Shown here one piece after another: positions 1 to 9,715 of a stretch of DNA of 64,000 nt. The stretch lies in NCBI GenBank assembly GCA_021730935.1, contig JAKFYJ010000006.1, forward strand, positions 1 through 64,000, in the 5' to 3' direction. The first letter of the stretch is position 1; the number at the start of each line of letters is the position of its first letter. Under the pieces are notes generated by a model. It was not told where the DNA came from, did not search any database, and saw nothing but the letters and a program-made list of their open reading frames with translations. Position numbers and translations under genes: made by a program. Source of the DNA: Elusimicrobiota bacterium (GTDB lineage Bacteria; Elusimicrobiota; Elusimicrobia; 2-02-FULL-39-32).

Positions 1-2
1 CC

Positions 3-368
<366 letters not shown>

Positions 369-417
369 TTATAGTTTTACTCTTGAAAGAACGGCCCATT
401 TAGGGTAGGCTTTCCTG

Positions 418-1746
418 ATGATGACGAATGTGTTCAACCCCATCCGTTTCAGGAGAGTGTTCGTCCTCCCTCTCATTGTTTTTCTCGCCTGTTTCGTCAT
501 CGTGCTTTCCTGGTGGACCATCCAGCTTCAGCTGAATATTTCTGAAGCCGATTTGAACCGCCTCGGGACCATTACCGTCGAAAATCTCTCCAAATCCAGC
601 GTATCCTTATTGACCGCCAATGATTTTGAGTCTTTGAAAAATGTTATCGCTCTGGTCAAAGAAAAAGAAGCCGATATTTTGACCGTTGAATTTCTGGACC
701 TCAAGGGCAAAAAAATTATCGGAGACGGCGACGACATCAAATTGCCCCTGGACCCGGACCGCCTGAAATTCATGAAGGCGACTGAAATCCATAAAAACAG
801 ATATTTCAACCTATACCTTTCCCCGATTTTTGACAAGCGGGCCGCGGTCACAGGAGTTTCCGCGATCCTCTTGTCCAAGGACAAGCTGAACACCATGAAC
901 CGCAAATCCAAACTTCTCTTCGTCCTGATTGTGTTCGGGGTGGTCAGTTTTAATGTTTTTATATATCAGTATCTGGTTCGGGAATCTCTGCGGGCCTATC
1001 AGCTTGAACGCGCGTTCAACGATCTAAAAAATCTTCAGGACAGGATCCTTCAGCAGGAAAAAATGGCGGCCATCGGGCGTCTCGCTTCCGGAGTGGGCCA
1101 TGAGTTGCGCAATCCCCTGGGCGCCATCAAGAACGCGGTTTATTATATTCGGGACGCCATCCCTGCGAGCAACCTTCTGGAAAAAGACCCGACCGTTTCG
1201 GAGTTTCTTGAGATGATAGAAACCGAGATCAAGAATTCGACGGAAATCATTTCCGATCTCCTGGACTTCTCCAAAGTGGGAAAGCTCCACCCTCAGCTGA
1301 TCGATCTCGGCGGTTTGCTTTGGGAGGCGAAAGCCATCGTGGACGTTCCTGACGGCATAGAAATCAGGGAATCTTTTTCCAAGGACATCGCTCCCGTTCA
1401 GGCCGATCCGGTCCGCCTGCGCCAGGTGTTTTTAAACCTGATCGTAAACGCCATTCAGGCCATGCCCAAGGGCGGAACGCTCTATATTTCCACGGAGAAG
1501 GTCAGCCGGAACGGCAGAAATGAAATTCAGATTACTTTCAAGGACACTGGGACAGGCATTTCGCCGGAAAACATGAAGAAGATTTTTGAACCATTATTTA
1601 CGACGAAAGACAGAGGGACGGGGCTGGGTCTGGCGATTTGTCAGGGAATTGTGAGCGCGCACGGCGGGAAAATCGAAGTGAGAAGCGAGCCCGGGAACGG
1701 CAGTGAGTTTGTGATCAGGCTTTTTCCCCCTGAACTGCGCGCGTAA
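418..1746 (+). CDS. Membrane sensor histidine kinase
   Basis: The 442-residue protein has a first membrane helix at about 14-36, an extracytoplasmic sensor region to about 165, and a second helix (LLFVLIVFGVVSFNVFIYQY) near 165-185. A HisKA domain follows with the phospho-accepting H228 in GVGHELRNPLG. The HATPase domain has N box NLIVNAIQAM, G1 DTGTGISP and G2 GTGLGLAI. It has no receiver and no obvious HAMP domain. It begins 49 nt after atpD on the same strand and overlaps the end of the minus-strand kinase by 32 bp tail to tail. Its kinase core closely resembles that neighbour (GHELRNPLGAI, YYIRD), so the two are paralogues. The tandem-receiver protein at 8501 is a plausible partner. The signal sensed is unknown. 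Confidence 0.9.
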   Translation: MMTNVFNPIRFRRVFVLPLIVFLACFVIVLSWWTIQLQLNISEADLNRLGTITVENLSKSSVSLLTANDFESLKNVIALVKEKEADILTVEFLDLKGKKIIGDGDDIKLPLDPDRLKFMKATEIHKNRYFNLYLSPIFDKRAAVTGVSAILLSKDKLNTMNRKSKLLFVLIVFGVVSFNVFIYQYLVRESLRAYQLERAFNDLKNLQDRILQQEKMAAIGRLASGVGHELRNPLGAIKNAVYYIRDAIPASNLLEKDPTVSEFLEMIETEIKNSTEIISDLLDFSKVGKLHPQLIDLGGLLWEAKAIVDVPDGIEIRESFSKDIAPVQADPVRLRQVFLNLIVNAIQAMPKGGTLYISTEKVSRNGRNEIQITFKDTGTGISPENMKKIFEPLFTTKDRGTGLGLAICQGIVSAHGGKIEVRSEPGNGSEFVIRLFPPELRA

Positions 1747-3313
1747 CGCCGGACAGCCTCACCTTAAAGACCGTCCCTTTCCCCAAAACGCTCTCCACAA
1801 TAATTTTGCCGCCGTGAGTTTCAATGATGCCCTGGCAGATGCACAGCCCCAAACCCGTGCCTTTCACTTTGGTCGTAAATAGCGGTTCAAAAATCTTCTT
1901 CATCGTTTCTTCCGAGATCCCCGTTCCCGTGTCCTTGAAGTTGATCCAAACCACGAGGAGATCGTTGCCCACGTTTTCATAACGGGTGTTGATCTCAAGT
2001 TCCCCGCCGTCGGGCATGGCCTGAATGGCATTAGTGATGAGGTTGATGAAGACCTGGCGCAGGCGCTGGGGGTCCACCATGATGATGGGCAGGCTGAGAT
2101 CCAGAGCGTTGATGATTTTGACATTTTCCGGCACCGGGATCACAGACCTGACGGATTTCAGAAGTTCATTGACGTTGGTGGGCTGAAGCTGGAGCTGTCC
2201 CACGTGCGAGAAATCGAGCAGGTCCTTGATGATGTTGGTGGCGCCCTGAATTTCGCTTTCCGCCATGTCCAGGAACTCCGCCAGCATTTGATCGCTTTTG
2301 ATGATCTCGGTGTCTTTGAGAGAGTCCCGGATATAATAAATCGCGTTGTTGATGGCGCCTAATGGATTTCTCAGCTCATGCCCGACGCTGGAGGCAAGCT
2401 GTCCGATCGTGGCCAGCTTTTGGGACCGGAGCATTTTTTCCTGCGCTTCGTTCAGGCTGTTGAGAGCCATTTCAAGGTCTTTAGTCCGGTCGGCGACTTT
2501 CATGGAAAGCGTCTGGTTATAGTTTTCCAGCTCATATCGCGATTTCTTGATTTCCTGAAGCATCGTGTTGAAGGAGTTGGCCAGCTCTCCGATTTCATCG
2601 TTGCTGGTCACGACTGCGCGTTCGGTGAGGTCTCCTTTCGTCATGGCTTCCGCGAGGTCCTGAATGGGGGTGATGATCGCCCTTTTAAAGAAGTAAAACG
2701 CCACGGCGCTCCCGAAAAGAATGATGATCAGAGTTGCGGCCACGCTCCTCAAAATCAGCGATTTAATGTAAGCCCGTGCCCGGGTCAGCGACATGTTCAC
2801 GGAGATATATCCCAGGGTGTCGGTTTCCAAAGAGTCATTCGACGGAGCATCATTGGGCTGAGAAGGATCCAGGAGCATGTCCATCACGCCCCGGGCCTTC
2901 TGCCTCTGGATTGTGAGAGGGGCCAGGGCATGAATATAATTCTCGTCCCGCCAGACGCTGGTGTTTTTCGTTTCGAGTATGTTTTGCGGGGTGTATCCGC
3001 CGCTCATGGAACCGCTCTGGATCTCAACCGCGCCTTTCTTGTCGATCAAAAGGATGGAGCTGACATCCTGAATTTCGATGGCTTTATCAAAAAGGTATCG
3101 GATCGCTTTTGTGTCGCCCAGAAAATACCGCAGACTTGAAGCGTTGCCCAAGCTTTCGCAGAGGAGGAGGGTGCGCTGTTCCATTTCTTTCAGAACGATT
3201 TGTTTCTGCTGATAGGACGCGTTCCAAATCAGGAGGATGCTCAAAAAAGCTCCCGCTCCCGAGAGGTGAAGCAGGTATCGGGTCGTGATGCTCAAAAACC
3301 CTTTTTTTCTCAT
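1715..3313 (-). CDS. Membrane sensor histidine kinase with HAMP domain
   Basis: The 532-residue kinase has an N-terminal membrane helix (about 12-30), an extracytoplasmic domain to about 185, a second helix (SVAATLIIILFGSAVAFYFF), a HAMP linker with DEIGELANSFN and a short coiled coil. HisKA contains H312 in SVGHELRNPLG, and the HATPase has NLITNAIQAMPDGG, DTGTGISEE and GTGLGLCI. Its start overlaps the stop of the substrate-binding protein by one base (TGATG), so the two are probably translationally coupled. It is the last gene of a minus-strand operon of two TonB receptors, the binding protein and this kinase. I infer that the binding protein may present a ligand to the kinase. Confidence 0.9.
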   Translation of the reverse strand: MRKKGFLSITTRYLLHLSGAGAFLSILLIWNASYQQKQIVLKEMEQRTLLLCESLGNASSLRYFLGDTKAIRYLFDKAIEIQDVSSILLIDKKGAVEIQSGSMSGGYTPQNILETKNTSVWRDENYIHALAPLTIQRQKARGVMDMLLDPSQPNDAPSNDSLETDTLGYISVNMSLTRARAYIKSLILRSVAATLIIILFGSAVAFYFFKRAIITPIQDLAEAMTKGDLTERAVVTSNDEIGELANSFNTMLQEIKKSRYELENYNQTLSMKVADRTKDLEMALNSLNEAQEKMLRSQKLATIGQLASSVGHELRNPLGAINNAIYYIRDSLKDTEIIKSDQMLAEFLDMAESEIQGATNIIKDLLDFSHVGQLQLQPTNVNELLKSVRSVIPVPENVKIINALDLSLPIIMVDPQRLRQVFINLITNAIQAMPDGGELEINTRYENVGNDLLVVWINFKDTGTGISEETMKKIFEPLFTTKVKGTGLGLCICQGIIETHGGKIIVESVLGKGTVFKVRLSGVTRAVQGEKA

Positions 3314-4227
3314 CAGTCGTGGATGTAGACAGCCCTCTTCAGGATGGCGGAAGGGATGTTCATGTCGATGGACTTGGCAATTTTTCGGTTCACGCTCACC
3401 TCTTCCTTGTATGGAAATTCCAGGTTAAGTGTAACCGAAAGACTGGGATCTTTCAAGAGATTATTTGCAATTTCTGCGGTGCGCCGCCCGATGTCGATAT
3501 AGTTGGCTTCGAGCGAAGCCATGGCGCCTCCTTTGAGGAGCGCTTTGGACGGCGCGACCACGAGCATATTTTTGGAGATTGAAAACTCGATGATATATTT
3601 GAAAGTTTCCGGGTTCATGATGATGGGGTCATAGGTCAGGAGCAGGACATTGGCCCCCTCGGAATAAATTTCTCCGATGGCCCTGCTTACTTCATTCACT
3701 TTGCTGACTTCTTTGATGACAACCTGCACGTCCGATTTATGGGCCAGCGATTCAAGGCGGTTTCTGTATCCCGCGGGGTGGGTGGCGTCCATCACGATGC
3801 CGACTTTCCCTTTTAAAGGAGAGAATTCCTTGATGAGGTTGAAATAGGATTCCGGAGAACAGTCGAGCGACACTCCGGCCATCTTTGCGAAAATTTCGGG
3901 GTTCGACTGATAAATCACTCCGCTGGCGACCAAAGGGATTTCAGGGAACGTTTTTGAGACCCAGAGGGCGGCGGCGTTTCCTTTTGCGATGATCAGCGAC
4001 GGACTGATTTGCCGGATGTTTGCGGCCAGAACCCTTTCCTCTCCTTTTTGGAGCGTGACCTCGGTGAATTCTGACTGGATGTTGTCTTTCACTCCCTGGT
4101 CGATCAGGGAATAGATTTTATTGGCGTCGCTCAGGACGATGACGATCCTGGGATTGGCGGCGGAGGCCGGAACCAGCATGGCTCCCAGGATCGGCAGAAC
4201 CCATAAATATCGGACAGCGCGGATCAT
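3313..4227 (-). CDS. Periplasmic ABC-type substrate-binding protein, PF04392-like, no permease nearby
   Basis: The 304-residue protein has a signal peptide (YLWVLPILGAMLVPASAA) and a two-lobed periplasmic-binding fold of the ABC_sub_bind (PF04392) type, with SPSLIIAKGNAAALW, an IPLVASGV segment, and GGAMASLEANYIDIGRRTAEIANNLL towards the end. The final lines (VSVNRKIAKSIDMNIP) are typical of the family. No permease or ATPase gene is adjacent. It lies between two TonB receptors and a histidine kinase, so a sensory role, handing a ligand signal to the kinase, is as likely as transport. A close paralogue is encoded at 19251-20171, again next to a TonB receptor. Confidence 0.85.
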   Translation of the reverse strand: MIRAVRYLWVLPILGAMLVPASAANPRIVIVLSDANKIYSLIDQGVKDNIQSEFTEVTLQKGEERVLAANIRQISPSLIIAKGNAAALWVSKTFPEIPLVASGVIYQSNPEIFAKMAGVSLDCSPESYFNLIKEFSPLKGKVGIVMDATHPAGYRNRLESLAHKSDVQVVIKEVSKVNEVSRAIGEIYSEGANVLLLTYDPIIMNPETFKYIIEFSISKNMLVVAPSKALLKGGAMASLEANYIDIGRRTAEIANNLLKDPSLSVTLNLEFPYKEEVSVNRKIAKSIDMNIPSAILKRAVYIHD

Positions 4228-4268
4228 CTTCTAAATGTCCTTTTTGCTCCAGGGCCTGTCGGCGGCGT

Positions 4269-6305
4269 TTAATATTTTACGATCAGCGACAAATAATAGG
4301 CCGCGCGGGTTCTGCCCGGGAGCGTGTTGATGGTCTTCCGGTTGTTTTCAGGCTCATAAACGGCATAATCCATGAGGTTCACGCCGTAAAGGTTCAGGAT
4401 CACGTCAAAGCGTTTGCCGACGTTCAGCAGTTTGGTGGTGTTCAAAGCCAGGTTCGCCGTCACCCAATGATATTCCCCGGAATCAGGATTGACGATGGTC
4501 CTGGCGGCGTTGTTCAAAATCACGTCGTAGCGTTTGCTGTAATAGGAATCAAAGGCTCCGATCGTGATCCCGCGGGGCCAGTCATAAGAGACGCCGCCCT
4601 TGACCATGTTGTTGGGGAGGAGCGATGTGTTCTGCAGGCCGTTGGAGTCCTTGTTCTCCTGATGGCTATAAGAGCCCGTGACGAACAGGTTTTTGATGGG
4701 CGAGAATTTGGTTTCGAACTCCACGCCCTGAACGTCGAACTCCGCGCGGTTGATATAGGTGCTTCCGCCCCCCGCCCTCGGAATTCTGGTGATCAGGTCC
4801 TTTTGCTTGATGAAGAAATAGGTGAGTCCCGTCTGGGTCTTTTCGGTGTTGTAAAAGACGTTGAGGTCGGTGGTCGCGACCTTTTCCGGTTCCAGGCTGG
4901 GATTCCCAAAGAGCGCTCCAGGGAGGACGATGCTGCGTTCCGTGGCAAAAGCGGACCGATAGGCTTCTCCGTAGAGGAGCTTCGTTCCGAGATGGCTGGT
5001 GAAATTGAAGATGGCTCCGAAGCGCGGAACGGCGTGGGCCTGAAGGTTTTGCGGCGCGTTGATCTGGGCGCCGGCGATCAGTTTCAGTTTTTCGATGGGC
5101 CTGTAATCCGCCTGAATGTATCCGCTCCACCAATTGACGACATAAGGCGCGACCGGCGAAGGTCCGGCGGGGTCTTCAATGTCCCCAAGGCCCTGCTGAT
5201 AATCCGATACGCCGCCGAAGACGATGTTGAAGTCATTAAACATTTTGCCGCGCACGGAAAGTTCCGTCAGATAATCCCTGGAACGGTGTTTCACATAGGT
5301 GGAGGAACCTCCGACGGGAACGTCGTTTTCGTTATACATCTGATCGATGTTGCTCGTGACATTGATGCTCGCGTCCCAATTTTCCGACAAAGGCTGGTCA
5401 TATCCCAAATCCCAGATCAGGTGGCTGAAAATCTGCCCGCCTTCCGGCCAGGTCGCCGCGGTCCCCAGGATCGTGTTGTTTTCATAGGCATAAAACACAT
5501 TGGCTTTCAGATTTTTGTAGCTCGAAAGGAAGTTGACGCCGATGTTTCTGCGTCCATAATCCGCAGACCCTTTCCTGGACGGGTGAGTCACGGTCCCCGC
5601 GGCGCTCCTCAGGGTTTCATCATAAGCTTCAAACGGCCAGCCTGTAGATTTATTATATTGCGTTCCGACCTGGAAACTGAAATCTTTCACTTTGGCGCTC
5701 ACGAGAGCGTTGGCGCCCTCCGTTCCGAAATTTCCCATGCTCGCGGAAGCTTTGATCTCGGGTTTGGCTTTGCCTTCTTTGGTGATGATGTTGATGACGC
5801 CCTGGAACGCGTCGGTGCCGTAAAGCACGGAGCCGGGGCCGCGGATGATTTCGATGTGGTGGATGGAGTCCAGAGGAAAAGCCGTATAGACGAGGGCGTC
5901 CCTGGCCGACATGCTGGAACGATAGGGCCGGCCGTTCAGGAGGACGAGGGTGTGCACGTCGTTGTGGGAAAAGAAATCTCCGCGGATGGCCGCGACATTG
6001 TCTCTGAAAAGGTTTGAGCCGATGGGATAAATGGCGGTCAGGCGGTCCAGAACATCCACGAGCGTGATCGCGCCGAACCTGCGGATGTCTTCTTCGGTCA
6101 CGATGCTGATGACGCCGGGCGCGTCCTCGATCTTTTCTTCTCTTTTGGAGGCCACCACAACTTTCTGATTGGCGGCGATTCCGAAAATGTCTTCGGCTTC
6201 AATGTCTTCGGAACGGGCGGCAGCGGCTTGGAAGGGAAGGGTATATAAGAGAAAGGCGAAAATTGCGGCGAGGCGCTTGAAGCTCTGGAATGGGGACTGA
6301 TTCAT
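4269..6305 (-). CDS. TonB-dependent outer-membrane receptor
   Basis: The 678-residue protein has a signal peptide (LAAIFAFLLYTLPFQAAAA), a short N-terminal box EAEDIFGIAANQKVVVASK, a plug domain (PGVISIVTEEDIRRFGA ... VLLNGRPYRSSM ... IEIIRGPGSVLYGTDAFQGV), then a 22-strand-type barrel with the usual LEPEKVATTDLNVFYN segment and a terminal aromatic strand ending LIVKY. A GGAGG ribosome site lies just ahead of the ATG. The barrel should import a scarce ligand using the TonB-ExbBD system, which is not in this window. It is second of two tandem receptor genes; the first (6326-8290) has an almost identical 5' end but a more diverged barrel. The ligand is not predictable. Confidence 0.92.
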   Translation of the reverse strand: MNQSPFQSFKRLAAIFAFLLYTLPFQAAAARSEDIEAEDIFGIAANQKVVVASKREEKIEDAPGVISIVTEEDIRRFGAITLVDVLDRLTAIYPIGSNLFRDNVAAIRGDFFSHNDVHTLVLLNGRPYRSSMSARDALVYTAFPLDSIHHIEIIRGPGSVLYGTDAFQGVINIITKEGKAKPEIKASASMGNFGTEGANALVSAKVKDFSFQVGTQYNKSTGWPFEAYDETLRSAAGTVTHPSRKGSADYGRRNIGVNFLSSYKNLKANVFYAYENNTILGTAATWPEGGQIFSHLIWDLGYDQPLSENWDASINVTSNIDQMYNENDVPVGGSSTYVKHRSRDYLTELSVRGKMFNDFNIVFGGVSDYQQGLGDIEDPAGPSPVAPYVVNWWSGYIQADYRPIEKLKLIAGAQINAPQNLQAHAVPRFGAIFNFTSHLGTKLLYGEAYRSAFATERSIVLPGALFGNPSLEPEKVATTDLNVFYNTEKTQTGLTYFFIKQKDLITRIPRAGGGSTYINRAEFDVQGVEFETKFSPIKNLFVTGSYSHQENKDSNGLQNTSLLPNNMVKGGVSYDWPRGITIGAFDSYYSKRYDVILNNAARTIVNPDSGEYHWVTANLALNTTKLLNVGKRFDVILNLYGVNLMDYAVYEPENNRKTINTLPGRTRAAYYLSLIVKY

Positions 6306-6325
6306 TAACTCCTCCTTACTTTTTC

Positions 6326-8290
6326 TTAAAAATTAACAACAATTTCGCTCATGAAAGACGGGCCTGAACGGGCCGGCAAGGTGTTGATCACCTGTCTCAA
6401 AACTTCCGGGTCATATACCGCCTGATCCAAAAGGTTTTCGCCATAGAATCTCACCGATATTTTATGGGTTTGAGTCAGTTTCATCAGCTTTGTTATGTCC
6501 AATATGATATTTGCTGTCACCCAGTGATATTCATCCGCTTTCGGGTTAACTTCAAGCGTGTTTGGAGCGATGATTGCAACATCGGACCTCTGACTGCTAT
6601 AGGCATCAAACAATCCCAGGGTCACGCCGCCTTTCCAGTCATAGGAGACTCCCCCTTTGACCAAATGGTTAGGCATGAGGGTGATATCTTCGACGCCTTT
6701 TTCATTTTCATTCTGTAAATAAGAATATGCAATCATGAATGATAGGCTGGGCAGGGGTAACAATTTGGATTCAAGCTCCAAGCCGTGAGACTTAAGTTCC
6801 CCAACATTGTCAAACGTAAAAACTCCGGCCCTTGATGTCGGAACCCTGACGATACGATCTCTCGCGTTGCTTTGGAAGTATGTTGCAGATGCTTGAACTT
6901 TGACGGAGTTATAGAAAATTTGAGCATCAGATGTCGCCATTTTCTCAGGCTTAAGATTCGGATTCCCATTGACAGTCAGGCCGCGGATCGAAGTTTCAAC
7001 AGCGAATGGAGAACGATATGCTTCTCCATATAAAAGTTTAGCTCCCCACCCGGAATGGAAATTGGCAATGATCCCAGCCCTGGGAACAAGATCCGCGTCA
7101 AGATTTTGAGGTTTATTGTATTGTCCTCCAGCGATGAATTTCAAAAAATCAAAAACCTTGTAGTCCGCTTCCAGATAAGTGCTGGCAAGGGTTGACATAT
7201 AGCTGAGGTTCTCAAAACGAAGCCTTCCCGCCTGACGGTCCACAGTTCCGCCAAACTGAATATTAAAATTATCAAGGATTTTCCCGGAAATGGTCAGTTC
7301 TGCCAGGACGTCGTGTGCATATCTTCCGAGAAAAGTCCCAGCTGACTCAAGATTGTCAACGACGCCATTATAGGTTACATTGGCCTGGGCTTTCCAATCG
7401 TTTGTGAACGAATGCTGATATCCCGCATCAACAAATCCTCTCCTGAGGGTTTCACTGTCATGGGGCCAGATTGCCGCCACTCCTCCCATATGTTCGACCC
7501 TTGAATCTCCCATGAATCCGCTCAGAGATACTTCTTTAAATTTTCCGGAGAAATTAAGTCCGATGTTGTTTTCAGCGCGGTTAAACGATTTTTTGACGCG
7601 CCTTTCGTCAAAGGCTTCAAAATTCCAACCCACCGATTTTAGATGAGCGACTCCACCATAGAGATCAAGGTCCTTTGATTTTACCCCGCCGGAACCGGCA
7701 AATTTAGTCGTTTGGAAGGATCCATAGCCCGACTGTAATTGCGCTTGAGTGGTTGTGGCCGTTTTTGAAATGATGTTGATAACGCCGTCGAACGCTTTTG
7801 TCCCATAAAGCACGGACCCTGGGCCTCTAATAATTTCGATTCGTTCGATCGTTTCAATGGGCATCGGCAAGATGACGGCAAAGTCTTTTCCGCCGTACAC
7901 GCTTTCGCGGCAAGGCCTTCCGTTAATGAGAAACAAAACTCGATTGTTGGCATGTGTTTCAAAATCGCCCCGGATTGAAATGATGTTGTCGGGATAAAGA
8001 AACGAACCGAAGGTGTAAATGCTTGTGACTCTATCGAGGATTTCTCTCAAATTCCGCGCGCCGAACCTGCGGATATCCTCTGCGGTGACCACCGAAATTA
8101 TTCCCGGAGCTTCATATGCAGGTTCTGCTTTTTTCGATGCAGTCACCACGGTCTGCTGTGCGAGGCCAAAGATGTCTTCGGCTTCAATGTCTTCGGAACG
8201 GGCGGCAGCGGCTTGGAAGGGAAGGTTATATAAGAGAAAGGAAAAAATGGCGGCGAGGCGCTTGAAACTCCAGAATCGGGACTGACTCAT
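6326..8290 (-). CDS. TonB-dependent outer-membrane receptor
   Basis: The 654-residue receptor shows the signal peptide LAAIFSFLLYNLPFQAAAA, the box EAEDIFGLAQQTVVTASKK, a plug (PGIISVVTAEDIRRFGARNL ... IEIIRGPGSVLYGTKAFDGV) and a full barrel with LKPEKMATSDAQIFYN. It is the first gene of the minus-strand operon and has a good SD (AAGGAG) and an upstream promoter at 8353-8381. The first 110 bp or so match the neighbouring receptor gene almost exactly. The rest uses visibly more AT-rich codons than its neighbours, which suggests the barrel part was acquired separately or that the 5' ends were homogenised. Ligand unknown. Confidence 0.92.
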   Translation of the reverse strand: MSQSRFWSFKRLAAIFSFLLYNLPFQAAAARSEDIEAEDIFGLAQQTVVTASKKAEPAYEAPGIISVVTAEDIRRFGARNLREILDRVTSIYTFGSFLYPDNIISIRGDFETHANNRVLFLINGRPCRESVYGGKDFAVILPMPIETIERIEIIRGPGSVLYGTKAFDGVINIISKTATTTQAQLQSGYGSFQTTKFAGSGGVKSKDLDLYGGVAHLKSVGWNFEAFDERRVKKSFNRAENNIGLNFSGKFKEVSLSGFMGDSRVEHMGGVAAIWPHDSETLRRGFVDAGYQHSFTNDWKAQANVTYNGVVDNLESAGTFLGRYAHDVLAELTISGKILDNFNIQFGGTVDRQAGRLRFENLSYMSTLASTYLEADYKVFDFLKFIAGGQYNKPQNLDADLVPRAGIIANFHSGWGAKLLYGEAYRSPFAVETSIRGLTVNGNPNLKPEKMATSDAQIFYNSVKVQASATYFQSNARDRIVRVPTSRAGVFTFDNVGELKSHGLELESKLLPLPSLSFMIAYSYLQNENEKGVEDITLMPNHLVKGGVSYDWKGGVTLGLFDAYSSQRSDVAIIAPNTLEVNPKADEYHWVTANIILDITKLMKLTQTHKISVRFYGENLLDQAVYDPEVLRQVINTLPARSGPSFMSEIVVNF

Positions 8291-8352
8291 TAACTTCTCC
8301 TTATGTGCTTGCTTCGTATGCTCGCGTCATCGAGAAACAAAGACCAGCTCGG

Positions 8353-8381
8353 ATGATAACATTCCTTATTTTTACTGTCAA
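8353..8381 (-). promoter_or_regulatory. Sigma70-type promoter of the TonB receptor operon
   Basis: On the minus strand a perfect TTGACA (8381-8376) is followed after 17 bp by TATCAT (8358-8353). Transcription should begin near 8346, giving a leader of about 55 nt before the ATG at 8290. This would drive the receptor-receptor-binding protein-kinase operon. The divergent regulator gene at 8501 has a possible -10 (TAAAAT, 8458-8463) with no clear -35. Confidence 0.75.
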
Positions 8382-8500
8382 GCAATATTAATTTAACCCC
8401 TTGAACTATCCGCCCATATCCGTTAACCTTGGGATATGAAAAAGGCTCAATCTATTGTAAAATTAATGTCTCGCTCGAACAGAAGCCAAGGAGGCAGTGA

Positions 8501-9244
8501 ATGAACATTCTCGTAGTGGACGATCAGGCCAGCATGCGGCTGACCCTCAAGGGAATCCTTTCAAAAAAAGGATATGAGGTCTTCGTTGCCGGCGACGGTC
8601 TCCAGGCTTTGGAAGAGATTAAAAAACGGGATTATTCGCTCGTCATCATGGATATCAAAATGCCCGGACTGAACGGCGTGGACGCCTATATAAAAATAAA
8701 AGAGATCAATCCCAGGGTCCCCGTCATCATGATGACGGCTTTCGCCCTTGAAGACGAAATCCGGCGCGCGATCAACGAAGGCGCCTATGCCGTGCTTTAT
8801 AAACCTTTTGACATGGAACGGATTTTTGAAGTGATCGGGGAATGCATCGAAAACAAAACCCTGGTTTTGCTCGTGGACGACAGCGTGGACGACCGCGCTT
8901 CTTTCAAGGCCATCCTGGAACGCAAGGGATATAAAGTCCTGGAAACCAGCAGCGGCGAAGAATGTCTCCAACGCGTCAAGGAACGGAAATTTCAGGTGAT
9001 TTTGCTCGACATGCAGCTGCCCGGGATCAACGGTTTGGACACACTGCAGGAGATCAAGAAAGTCCGTCCGGACCTTCCGGTGATCATGGTCACGGGCCAC
9101 TCGGAAACGCAGATGGTGGAAAACGCCATGACCCGCGGGTCTTTTGCGTATTTGGCGAAACCCGTGGACATTCGGAAACTGATGGATGTGATTGAACAGA
9201 CTTTGACCGTGGAAGGCAGAGCGAAAGGAAGAGCGGATGCTTGA
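8501..9244 (+). CDS. Tandem-receiver response regulator without output domain
   Basis: Two CheY-like receiver domains are joined in 247 residues. The first has the acidic pair VVDDQ, phospho-acceptor D51 in VIMDIKMPG, MMTA and YKPF. The second has LLVDDS, an acceptor Asp in ILLDMQLPG, MVTGH and AKPVD. No DNA-binding or enzymatic output domain follows, so it probably works in a phosphorelay or through protein contact, perhaps with one of the two kinases at 418 and 1715. The start has a strong SD (AAGGAGG). The end overlaps atpC by 8 bp (ATGCTTGA), so atpC translation may depend on it. Confidence 0.9.
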   Translation: MNILVVDDQASMRLTLKGILSKKGYEVFVAGDGLQALEEIKKRDYSLVIMDIKMPGLNGVDAYIKIKEINPRVPVIMMTAFALEDEIRRAINEGAYAVLYKPFDMERIFEVIGECIENKTLVLLVDDSVDDRASFKAILERKGYKVLETSSGEECLQRVKERKFQVILLDMQLPGINGLDTLQEIKKVRPDLPVIMVTGHSETQMVENAMTRGSFAYLAKPVDIRKLMDVIEQTLTVEGRAKGRADA

Positions 9245-9650
9245 ACTTGAAGTGGTGACCCCTGAGAAACTGGCCTTCAGCGAACAGGCCGATTCCGTTG
9301 TGCTGCCTGCCGTGGAAGGCGAAATCGGGATTTTGCCCGGTCACGCTCCGCTCCTGGCCCAGCTGACGGTGGGCGAGCTTCGCGTCCAGCGGGGCGGAAC
9401 TTCAGAGCGTTTTGCCGTGTCCGGCGGATTTGTTGAAGTGCTCGAAAACAAAGTTAAAGTTTTCGCCGAAACCGCCGAGATGGAAAAAGAGATCAACGCG
9501 GAACGGGCGCGCCTTGCTTTGGAACGGGCCCAGAAAGAAATCAAAGCCGCGGCTTCTCCGGTGGACCTGGCCGTGGCTCAGGCGGCTCTCCGGCGCGCGC
9601 TCCTCAGACTCCGCGTCTCAGAAGGACAGGCAAAACGACGAACCCAGTAA
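9237..9650 (+). CDS. atpC: F1F0 ATP synthase subunit epsilon
   Basis: The 137-residue protein is a typical epsilon subunit: an N-terminal beta-sandwich (MLELEVVTPEKLAFSEQADSV, then GEIGILPGHAPLLAQL and GELRV) and a C-terminal helical hairpin (EINAERARLALERAQKEI, LAVAQAALRRALLRLRV). It belongs to the central stalk and modulates ATPase activity. It is separated from atpD by nearly 9 kb and instead overlaps the tandem-receiver regulator by 8 bp. No promoter of its own is visible, so it is probably expressed from the regulator transcript. Confidence 0.95.
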   Translation: MLELEVVTPEKLAFSEQADSVVLPAVEGEIGILPGHAPLLAQLTVGELRVQRGGTSERFAVSGGFVEVLENKVKVFAETAEMEKEINAERARLALERAQKEIKAAASPVDLAVAQAALRRALLRLRVSEGQAKRRTQ

Positions 9651-9715
9651 TTTCTCACCGCTTTTCTCTCCCAGTTTTTTTCGCCGCCGCAGTTTTCCTT
9701 ATTGTTTCCCCCCCG

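Noticed and set aside
4467-6017. 516-residue plus-strand ORF
   Set aside because: Exact antisense shadow of a well-supported TonB receptor gene; no family features and no ribosome site.
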